DNA of 64,000 nt from positions 558,001-622,000 of the forward strand of contig JAESUZ010000429.1 of NCBI GenBank assembly GCA_017311185.1, written 5' to 3'. How positions within the stretch are numbered: the stretch's first letter is position 1; every line of letters starts with the position of its first letter. Below are positions 56,272 through 64,000 of the stretch, piece after piece. A program made the translations under genes and the position numbers. The stretch is from Proteles cristata cristata. Lineage: Eukaryota > Chordata > Mammalia > Carnivora > Hyaenidae. The notes below the pieces were generated by a model. That model ran no database searches and was not told the origin of the DNA. It saw only the letters and a program-made list of their open reading frames with translations.

Positions 56272-56609
56272 GATGAACATATATACTTTTGTAGCCCTCT
56301 GTTGTGCCAGTGATAAAATCAGAGATGTCTTGGAGAGTAATATGAACATAGCTGATTCTTGCTATGGTAAAAAATTCAAATCCCATATGGATTCTTGTAC
56401 CAAAGTTATGTCGAATTTTAGTCTGTTTCACTTTAAGAGCTCAGTTTTTAATCCTTCAATTGCCCTGCAATTTCAGTGAGCTAGCTCTCTTAAATGTAGT
56501 GAAATGTGGGAAACCAAATATCCAAGTTTATTAGCACTGCATGCAAAATAAAGGCAAATCACTACACTATGAGGTCTATATATTTTACTCGTAAAAATGT
56601 ATTTTTTTT
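56272..56609. other. Unique DNA, nothing recognised
   Basis: The open frame at 56273-56479 plus has no family resemblance. No repeat recognised. Confidence 0.45.
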
Positions 56610-56786
56610 GGCATCTGGGTGCCTCAGTCAGTTAAACAATGACTCTTGGTTTTGGCTCAGGTCATGATTCCAGGATTACAGGATCAAGCCCCACATCTGG
56701 CTCCACACTGAGCATGGAGGCTGCTTTGGATTTTCTCTCTCCTGCCCCTCCCCAGCTCATGCTCTGTCTCTAAAATAAAAGTTTTT
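56610..56786 (+). mobile_element. CAN-SINE, older type, first of a three-SINE cluster
   Basis: Forward, shortened SINE: 'tggcatctgggtgcctcagtc', 'gactcttggttttggctcag', 'ccccacatctggctccacac', 'gtctctaaaataaaag'. Its A-rich tail was the target of the next SINE. Confidence 0.9.
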
Positions 56787-56995
56787 TTTTTTTAATGTTT
56801 ATTTATTTTTGAGACAGAGAGAGACAGAGCACGAGCTGGGGAGGGGTAGAGAGAGTGGGAGACACAGAATCTGAAACAGGCCCCAGGCTCTGAGCTGTCA
56901 GCACAGAGCCCAGCGCAGGGATTGAACCCTCGGACCCCCAGTTCATGACCTGAGCCGAAGTCGGATGCTTAACTGACTCAGCCACACAGGCACAC
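56787..56995 (-). mobile_element. CAN-SINE, second of the cluster, inserted in the tail of the first
   Basis: Reverse SINE 'aatgtttatttatttttgag', 'gagctgtcagcacagagccc', 'cctgagccgaagtcggatg' and 'ccacacaggcacacc'. The duplication is ctaaaataaaagttttt (56770-56786) against ctaaaatgaaagttttt (56996-57012), which is the tail of the first SINE. Confidence 0.95.
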
Positions 56996-57016
56996 CTAAA
57001 ATGAAAGTTTTTAAAT

Positions 57017-57240
57017 GGGGCGCCTGGGTGGCTCAGTCGGTTAAGCGTCCAACTTTCGCTTAGGTCATGATCTCGCAGTTCGTGGGTTTGAGCCCTGCGT
57101 CGGGCTCTGTGCTGACTGCCAGCTCGGAGCCTGGAGCCTGTTTCAATCTGTGACTCCCTCTCTCTCTGACCCTCCCCTGCTCACGCTGTCTCTCTCTCTT
57201 TCTCCTAGAAATAAATAAAACATTTAAAAAAAATAAAAAA
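57017..57240 (+). mobile_element. CAN-SINE, young subfamily, third of the cluster
   Basis: Full-length forward SINE 'ggggcgcctgggtggctcag', 'caactttcgcttaggtcatg', 'gtgctgactgccagctcgg', 'tctcctagaaataaataaaa'. It follows four bases after the duplicated tail of the previous pair. Confidence 0.96.
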
Positions 57241-58089
57241 AAATATATTTTACGTTGGCATTTTTGAAGTGGATGTTGTGAAATTTGTTTTATTGGGTCA
57301 AAAGTCTTTTCAACAAAATTATTTCCCATTTTTAACGGCAATTCAAACATACACGATGCATTTACAGGTATATATTTAAATACTATCAATTGATCTGATC
57401 AATTCATATTTATTACCAATTTATCCTTTAATACATATTGCTCAGCCATATATGCATGACAATCTAAGCCTGTTACATTCATTGCCAGTATCATGGCTGG
57501 ATGCTTATGTGACAAGAGATTCACTGAACTTATGTTCTAGATATAAAGGGTGTTACCAGCATTTTACTGTTGGTAAATAGGAGAATAAGTAATTTAGTCA
57601 ACTTTATTATGTGAAACATTATACTGGTGTAAAGAATTAAATTGGTAAGTATTTCGTAAATAATCAGCATATGACACCGTTGCATTCTATTAATATTCTT
57701 ACATAGTAGTATTTAAATATCTTCTGCATCAAATGGCAGCATATTAACACATGAAATAGGGGTACATTCATCTATTTTTAATAAACATGTAGAGCAATTA
57801 TTAAAGGAAATCTCATAAAACGAAAGAAGACACTTGCACTGATCACAGATAATTCAAAATGTAAGTTTAATAATAAATGTGATTAAAAACGATAGGACAA
57901 AATCTGTCTTAAATGCCTTGACAACTTGACCGATGGTTCTGGAAGAGGAACAGGGCGTCTCCCACCTTAAACAAGGATAAATGCAGAAAACACAGGGGCT
58001 GAGGGTGTCCCGAGGTATGTGGGAGCTGGACCACCCATGATGTCCACCCGGATGCGGGAGCTGGTCCACCCACCAAACCCTAACCTGCT
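57241..58089. other. Unique AT-rich DNA with a local duplication at its right end
   Basis: Nothing is recognised until about 58010-58075. There 'gtgggagctggaccaccc' and 'gcgggagctggtccaccc' form a two-copy direct repeat leading into the CpG-rich block. Confidence 0.5.
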
Positions 58090-58870
58090 CTGTGGTGGCA
58101 GGTTGGGGGGGAGGGGGGGCGGTTCGGGCGGCAGGTGTGCCTCACGTGGAGCACCGGGAGTGGCTGGCCACTCAGGAGAGCAGCGTGTCGTCGGGTGTGT
58201 GGAGGAGTGAGTGCGGATCCCCGCGGGGACAGGGAGACAGCGGGCAGGGACCGAGCTCCAGGGCTCAGGGCCAATGGCGGCACGGTGCCTGAAGCAGCCT
58301 GGCGGCCACACTCCCAAAAAAACACTCCCTTTGTTCTCGGGGGTTCCTGAGTCTGGCTCCGAGCACGCGGGCCGAAGGGAGTCCTGGGAGCCCAGACGGC
58401 CTGGGCGGAAGCCGGAAGCCAGAAGGCGCAGTCTCCGGAGCGCCTGGGAGGAGCTCGGCTGCCCGCGGGCTCGCGCGCAGGGTTCTCGTCGCCCTGAAAG
58501 CTTGGTGCCAGCCGCAGGCCCCTGCAGGGTGCCCAGTGTGGTCCACCGCCGTGCAAGGGCGCACCATCGCAGTGTGCCGTCGTCTCTGGGGCCAGGTGCC
58601 TCCCGGCGGCTGCGGCGTGTCAGGGCCTTGTCCCCACGACCAAGGCTGCCTGTGCGTTCAACGCCTCCAGCGCCCACCCCGAAGGACAGGCTCCGGGCTC
58701 TATTCTTTGCAGGGCAGCAGTGCTGGCGCTCTGAGCCTCAGCTCCTGCTTCAGGAGACGCTCTCCGGGGCACCTTGGGGGATGCCCCGGGGCCTGCCACC
58801 AGCCTGGTTCAGGTGAGTGGAGACGGGGGTTACCCGGAAGGCAGAGGGGGCGCGTGTGGCAAGTGACTGG
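58090..58870 (+). promoter_or_regulatory. CpG-rich block with G-runs and a splice donor; candidate promoter/first exon
   Basis: This segment stands out from its AT-rich flanks by high GC and dense CG dinucleotides ('gttcgggcggcagg', 'gatccccgcggggac', 'tgcccgcgggctcgcgcgcag'). It opens with a G-run tract (58105-58125) that could form a quadruplex. Near its right end a consensus donor CAG|GTGAGT lies at 58810-58818. A 201-codon plus-strand frame (58211-58816) reads into that donor and stops within it. A 236-codon frame covers the minus strand (58677-57967). Neither protein is recognisable; overlapping long frames are expected in GC-rich DNA. No SINE or L1 signature explains it. It may be a host CpG island with a first exon on plus, a non-coding RNA promoter, or a GC-rich remnant of an unknown repeat. 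Strand is taken from the donor. Confidence 0.45.
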
Positions 58871-59348
58871 TCATGCCACGTGATTTGGGGGCAGGGAAGG
58901 GATGGTCCAGGACTCGCCGAGCGTCCAGTGGGAAGCAGAGGGCAACGGGAGGTGGCGCATTTGAAGCATAGCAGAGATCATGAACATTAGTGGACTGATT
59001 GATCTCTGGGAGTGTCCCAGCCTACTGCTCGGGAAAAGATTTCGGGGTTGCATTACCCAGAGTGAGAACCCCAAAGGAGCCTGGCTGTCTCGCTGAGTCA
59101 GAGAAGCGGAATTTGGGGTTCCGGAAGCCAAGACAGCTAGAGTTTGTGTCACAGTAAAACAGGGAAGGAAAGTGCGCGGAGAACCCTGGTGATTTGCATA
59201 AGGGTTTTCTTAGGCCTTTCGCAGAAGCCTTATCTATGCAGGTGCCTTGATGAACTGCCACTGCGAGGCTAAACGGCAAAGAAAGGAACAGGACAGCTCC
59301 CTATATCACACCCCTCAGAGTCCAAAGGCTTAACACGTGGCACAACTA
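58871..59348. other. Unique DNA, nothing recognised
   Basis: GC declines away from the CpG-rich block. The overlapping frames at 58871-59279 minus have no family resemblance. Confidence 0.45.
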
Positions 59349-59851
59349 TGTAGTGGAACGAATTGTGACCTTCAGAAAGTTATGCAGAATCCTTAACCCC
59401 TGATACCTTTGCACATAACCTTATTCGGATCTAGGGTCTATGCAAATATACGACATAAGCTAGGAAGAGGTCGTTCGGAGCACAGGGGTTTCACAATTCA
59501 GTATGTGAATTGTGACGGGTAGTATGTAGTCATGTGAAGTATGACGGGTGTCCTTATAAGAGGAGGAGAGACAAGGACACACAAAGGGAGGAGAATGTCA
59601 CGTGAGGACAGAGACACTGACGGGAAAGCTGTGTGGCAGTGGAGGAAGACGTTGGGGTCATGCAGCCACAAGCCAAGGAGTGGTAGGGATTTCTATTGAT
59701 TGATTGTCAAAGCTAGGGGAGAGGCCATGGCCCTTATGACACCTGAAGTTTTACTCCTGTCTCCCAGAACAGTTAAAGAATAAATTTCTGTTGTTTTAAG
59801 TCACCCACTAGGTGGTAGTTTTTTATGGAAGCCCTAGGAGAGGAATACACA
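59349..59851 (+). mobile_element. Solitary MLT1-type LTR (ERVL-MaLR)
   Basis: Clear MLT1 pattern: 'tgtagtggaacgaattgtga', 'cttaacccctgataccttt', 'cataaccttattcggatcta', 'tccttataagaggaggagag', 'gtcacgtgaggacagagaca', 'agccacaagccaaggagtgg', 'aataaatttctgttgtttta' and 'aagtcacccactaggtgg'. It contains a small internal duplication around 'gtgacgggtagtatgt' / 'gtatgacgggtgtcc' (59512-59552). No interior sequence. Confidence 0.85.
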
Positions 59852-60423
59852 CTGGTAGAGTCCTTAGAAAAATAGAAGATTAGCCATAGATTACAGACTG
59901 TTCTGCATCCACATTGATCAGGTTTCATCCACACTAGTCAAGGTTAAAGTTAAAAAGAAGAATTGAAGAGATCAGACTAATTCTACACAACTTTCTCAGA
60001 ACAGAATCCAAATCAAATTACAGTAATCTAAAAAGGAAAAAACCCACAAAGTTAAAATTCAAAAAAATGTTATCCAACCATTTTCAGGCATACAAGAAAT
60101 TGAAAAATATAACTCATAACCTAGAGGAAGATCCATCAGAACTAGAAAGAACTCAGCTGATAAAACTTTTAAATAAACGACATTAATTTCATTTTACAAA
60201 CATGCCTCAAATATTCAAGAAGGTAGAGAAAAGCATGATGATTGAGAACTCCAACACATAAAAATGACCTGACTCAAACTGCTAGAAATGAAAAGTGCAC
60301 TCACTACCTTTAATGAAAATACATTGTAGGGGATTAAATGCAGATTAGACAGTTTAAATAAAAAAAAAAGTTTAGAGAACTTGAAGGTACACCATTAGAA
60401 ACTGTACCAAAATCAAATACGGA

Positions 60424-60589
60424 GGGGTGCCTGGGTGGCTCAGTAGTTCAGTGTGAGAGTATGATTTCAGCTCAGGTAATGATCCAAGGGTCATGAGATT
60501 AATCCCTCTGCCTTGGTTTCCACACTGGGTGTGAAGCCTGCTTGGGGTTCTCTTTATCTGCATCCCCCCTCAAAAAAAAAAAAAAAACC
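60424..60589 (+). mobile_element. CAN-SINE, old and short
   Basis: Forward SINE 'ggggtgcctgggtggctcag', 'atgatttcagctcaggtaatg', 'cacactgggtgtgaagcctg', 'cttggggttctctttatct' and A-run. No clear duplication. Confidence 0.88.
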
Positions 60590-61398
60590 ATCCCAAAATA
60601 ATAAAAAGCCAAAATGAAACACTGAAAAAATACCAGAAAAGACAGCATCAGTGGGATGCAGGAACTAGCACATGGTCTAACATCTGTGTGGTTAGCCTCT
60701 CAGGGGCTGAAGGAAAAGCGCTGGAAGAAATAGCACTCGTAAATTGATGTAATTTAATGAAGGCTGTAAACCCACAAATCCAAAATGCTCGAAGAACCTC
60801 TGAAAAAAGCATGAAGAATGTCACACCAGTGAGTATTACAACATCAATTTGTTGAAAACCAGTGATGATGAAAAAAATATTTGAAAAAGAAACATTATAG
60901 CAAAACAAAAGAATGACATTGGATTTCTTGTCAGAAGCAGTGCAGCTACATGATGACGAATTTATATTTTTTATGTCCCGAAAGAAAAGAGTAGTGTCAT
61001 TTTTCTTTCTTTTTCAAAAACGAATGCAAATTGGTGACTTCACCAATTAATTCAAAAATAGAAAAGTGGAATGACCACAGTAAATGAACACAGAAACACA
61101 AAGGTGTAGCTAACAAGCCAGTAATGCAGATAAAATGGAATCATAAAAATTCAATGATTCAAAAAAGGCATAGTTGCATTTATATGAAATTACAGAAAAG
61201 CTAGGCTAATCTATAACGATGAAAGGCAGGTCTGTGCTTTCCTGAGGGTAGAGCTGTAAAGCCAGGAGACAACAGAGATTGGACTTCAAAAGGGAACAAG
61301 GAAAACCTGGGGGTGCTGGGTATGTTTAGCTTATTGATTATGGCAGTGACTTCCTGGGTATTTACGTGTGTTAAAAGTGATCAAATAGTTCACTTTTA

Positions 61399-61426
61399 TT
61401 TTTTTAATGTTTATTTTTGGGGGAGG

Positions 61427-61466
<40 letters not shown>

Positions 61467-61632
61467 ATGAGTGGGGGAGGGGCAGAGAGAGACACACACA
61501 CAGAATCTGAGGCAGGCCCCAGGCTCTGACCTGTCAGCACAGAGCCTGATGCAGGGATTGAACTCATGAACTGTGAGATCATGACCAGAACTGAAGTCAG
61601 ATGCTTAACCGACCGAGCCACCCAGGCACTCC
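61399..61632 (-). mobile_element. CAN-SINE (SINEC) with expanded GA block
   Basis: Reverse SINE: 'tttttaatgtttatttttgg', a long GA run (61433-61465), 'cacagagcctgatgcaggga', 'gagatcatgaccagaactga' and 'ccacccaggcactcc'. The duplication tcaaatagttcactttta (61381-61398) and tcaaattgttcactttta (61633-61650) differ at one base. Confidence 0.95.
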
Positions 61633-61699
61633 TCAAATTGTTCACTTTTAATAAATGTGACTTATGTTCTATCAACTGTACCATAATAGAGGTGCTAAA

Positions 61700-62690
61700 A
61701 ATAATTTTAGATTAGCATAATTTGGAAAAATGTAAGCAGAACAAAAGGAAAACAAAACAAATAATAGAAGGGAAAATAGAAGACAGCAATCTGGTAAATG
61801 TAAACCAAATGATAACTATTTTTAGATACATTTTGAAGTGATTAAATATTCATATTAAAAATTGTTCACATTGGGTAATAAAAAAAGAAGATTCTAAAAT
61901 ATACTGTCTACAACAGATGCGCTTTATAAAATATCACAGAAGGAAGTTAAAGGGAAAAAGATGGGAAAGGATATGCCAGCTAATAGTCCAAAGAAAGTAG
62001 AAGTGTTTATATTAGGATCAGCCAGTGTACATTTCACAGCAAGGGAGAAAAAGCTTCATTTTATACTGGTAACTGGGTTAATTCTGTAAGAAGACCTGGT
62101 AGCATAAATTAGTATGCAGCGAATCATGGAGATTCAAAATGTGTAGGACAGAAAGCAATGGAACTGTAAAAAAAAAAAAAAAAAGGCTAAACCCAAAACT
62201 AAATTCACAAACCTCCCTCAATAACTGAAAAAAACAAGTTTCTGGAAAATCAGAAATGATGACTGAAAACACACTCAGGTGTGATAAACCTTACATTTAC
62301 AGAAAACTCCAACCAACAACAGCATTACCCTGATTCTTTGCAAGTATATGCAGTGAAGATAACAGAAGGGGACTTGCTCTAGGCCGTGGAATAAGTGTCG
62401 GTGTATCAAAAGAATTAAATCATACCGTGTATATTCTCTGCTCCTAGGGGAGTTAACTTAGAAATCAGTAACAAAAAGATAACTGGAAAAATCCCTAAAC
62501 ATAAGAGATGAAACAGTTTAATTCTAAATAAACCATGATGAAACATTGATAATGAAAATTTTAAAATATTCATAATTGAAAGTAAATGAAAGACAAACAC
62601 TCAAAATTGTGGGAGATATTTATAGTAATGAACATTAATGGCATAAGAGAGACCCAACTCAATGATTTAAGCTTCTGCTTTAATAGTCCA
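61700..62690 (+). mobile_element. Old LINE-1 ORF2 5' part (endonuclease region), sense
   Basis: 'cagcaatctggtaaatgtaaa', 'aaaatatactgtctacaacag', 'gtccaaagaaagtagaagtg', 'actccaaccaacaacagcatt', 'tagaaatcagtaacaaaaag', 'gataactggaaaaatcccta' and 'caactcaatgatttaagctt' match the collinear L1 ORF2 endonuclease region. Frames are lost and an A-run interrupts at 62168-62183. It is separate from, or was split by, the HAL1-like element to its left. Confidence 0.75.
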
Positions 62691-62699
62691 GAAAAAAGC

Positions 62700-62940
62700 T
62701 ACTGAAACCTAAACTTGCATGATGCAGGTGTCTATCAGATGGGGATGGCTACTTGACAGCAAGAGGAAATAGGTACTAAAACGTGCATCAAAATAGAGGT
62801 ATGTGTGAAGCACTGCAGTGAGAGAAAGAATCCAGATACAAACCACAGCATGCAGTGTGATTCCATTTGTGTAATTCTAGAAAGGGCTAAATTGAAGTGA
62901 TTTAAGCAAGGAAGGCCTTTTTCTTTATGCCATGATTGGA
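62700..62940 (+). mobile_element. Old LINE-1 3' fragment, sense
   Basis: 'tgcatcaaaatagaggtatg', 'gaatccagatacaaaccaca' and 'gtgtgattccatttgtgtaa' resemble the late L1 block 'aatgaagtactgacacatgc ... tgtatgattccatttatatg'. It follows directly on the ORF2 5' part, so the middle of ORF2 is missing. Confidence 0.5.
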
Positions 62941-63799
62941 TGGAAATACATGTTTTCAATTATGCCTTTACTAAACTATAGCAAGTTCTAAATTCACCTT
63001 TGACACTTTGAGGGAGATGAATGAGCAGTTCGAGCAGTTCACAGTTTTAAGCAAGATGTTGTAAAATGTCATTCTAAAATGGACACTGTTATGATACTGT
63101 TTAAATAATTTTCTTTCTCTTTCGTAATGGTTACCTGATGGTTTAAGAACTAACAAATGAAGCATACTAACAGTATCCAGTAACATAACCAAATTTCTAA
63201 AAAAAACAAAACAATCACAGAAACAAAAGCAAAAGGTTAATATAAAGTATAAACAAGAAGCAAAAATAACACAAAGTGTCAGTGGATATAAGAATTGTAT
63301 AAAAGCCATGAAGCTGTAAGAACCCATAACCACTTACCATATGTGCTTGCATTGATTAATGGCAAGGTAAATAAAAATGAAGACTTTTTAGTCTGGGAAG
63401 CAGAAAAGCTTCTGCAGATTGAATTTCATGTAGCAGTTTTTAAATGTTGTCATACAGCTGAGACTGTAGGAAAGAAAATGTCCTATTGAAATTCTCATTA
63501 CTATGAATGGTTATTAGTGGTATGGATCAACGTGAGTGTTAGAGAGGGGAGACATGAAGATTTGCAGTACTCTGATAAATATATCAGCCAGATAGTCAAA
63601 GGTAATGAACAATGCTGATAATGGAATTTCTCAAATGTTAATTAGATTGTTAAACTAAAAATGATAAAGAACTGAGGAGCATATCATTTTTTCAAATGGA
63701 CTGATCTTCTGGAATCTCTTCATAAAAAGATAAGATCCATTGCCTCCCGGAGGCTTACATACTGAGTCTACTTTCTATCCTCCTCGGTTACAGTCTTCC
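62941..63799. other. Unique AT-rich DNA, nothing recognised
   Basis: No repeat or exon recognised. The open frame 62971-63333 minus is aromatic-rich because of A/T composition. Confidence 0.45.
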
Positions 63800-64000
63800 T
63801 TTACTTTATTTTTTTTAATTTTTTTAAATGTTTTATTTATTTCTAGGAGAGAGAGAGAGACAGCGTGAGCAGGGGAGGGTCAGAGAGAGAGGGAGTCACA
63901 GACTGAAACAGGCTCCAGGCTCTGAGCTGGCAGTCAGCACAGAGCCCGACGCGGGGCTTGAACCCACGAACCACGAGATCATGACCTAAGCGAAAGTCGG
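63800..64000 (-). mobile_element. CAN-SINE (SINEC), young subfamily, cut by window end
   Basis: Reverse SINE starting with T/A-rich 'ttattttttttaattttttt', then 'tttatttatttctaggagag', 'gctggcagtcagcacagagc', 'cccacgaaccacgagatcat' and 'cctaagcgaaagtcgg' at the window edge. The head and right-hand duplication lie outside the window. Confidence 0.95.

Larger units (their letters stand above)
59890..61690 (+). mobile_element. HAL1-like element (ORF1-only L1 relative), sense
   Basis: ORF1-type sequence ('attaaatgcagattagacag', 'aatgaaggctgtaaacccac', 'aaatccaaaatgctcgaaga', 'gacattggatttcttgtcag', 'aagcagtgcagctacatgatg') leads without ORF2 into an L1-type 3' UTR ('aagctaggctaatctataac', 'gattggacttcaaaagggaac', 'gattatggcagtgacttcct', 'ctatcaactgtaccataat'). 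That ORF1-then-3'UTR layout is what defines HAL1 ('half-L1') elements. All frames are decayed. Two SINEs interrupt it (60424-60589 and 61399-61632). An L1 with its ORF2 deleted would look the same. Confidence 0.6.

Noticed and set aside
57967..58677. 236-codon minus-strand frame in the CpG-rich block
   Set aside because: GC-rich DNA yields long frames on both strands by chance. The composition is Pro/Arg/Ser-rich with no motif. I kept only the block itself as a regulatory candidate.
1..64000. CRISPR array, operon or phage-like system
   Set aside because: The repeats are SINE, LINE, LTR and minisatellite sequences of mammalian type. There are no prokaryotic genes, ribosome binding sites or spaced short palindromic repeats.

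Overview
The window is nuclear DNA of a carnivoran mammal, most likely a feliform (cat, hyena or mongoose/civet side). The main evidence is about 26 tRNA-derived CAN-SINEs (SINEC), recognisable by heads such as GGGGCGCCTGGGTGGC and tails such as CTCTCTCCTAGAAATAAATA. Many still have clear target-site duplications. A near-complete carnivoran LINE-1 is also present. There is no bacterial-type gene organisation, no recognisable protein-coding exon of a known host gene, and no intact open reading frame that looks functional. The window reads as intergenic or deep-intronic, repeat-dominated DNA.

Layout. 1-10 kb: mostly unique AT-rich DNA with an ancient L1 piece (3.9-5.0 kb), a young SINE (6.3 kb) and an ERVL-type LTR containing a 36-bp minisatellite (7.3-7.9 kb). 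10-16 kb: two L1 3' halves in opposite orientation (10.3-12.0 kb minus, 13.8-15.7 kb plus) with four SINEs. 16-26 kb: mostly unrecognised DNA with a few MIR traces, one LTR (22.7-23.3 kb) and a nested SINE pair (23.7-24.1 kb). 26-31 kb: L1 fragments, a 20-21 bp minisatellite (28.4-28.7 kb) and a weak candidate exon at 30.2 kb. 31.5-37.2 kb: a layered LINE region in which an old L1 is interrupted by a U6 snRNA pseudogene fused directly to a 5'-truncated L1, plus three SINEs. 37-44 kb: unique DNA with a hAT-type element, an MLT1-type LTR and four SINEs. 44.2-51.2 kb: a full-length L1 on the minus strand flanked by a 15-bp duplication. ORF1 has one frameshift and ORF2 has six disabling changes. 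52-57 kb: SINEs, an LTR and L1 debris, including a three-SINE cluster. 58.1-58.9 kb: a CpG-rich block with a G-run tract and a consensus splice donor, the best candidate for a host promoter or first exon. 59.3-62.9 kb: an MLT1-type LTR, a HAL1-like element and L1 fragments. 63.8 kb to the end: a young SINE cut by the window edge.

The parts relate through retrotransposition. The L1 machinery is the expected source of the SINE insertions (A-tails, 10-18 bp duplications) and of the U6-L1 chimera. Nesting gives relative ages: ancient L1/HAL1/MIR/LTR first, then carnivoran L1s, then the SINE subfamily sharing TTTCGCTTAGG and GACTGCCAGCTC.
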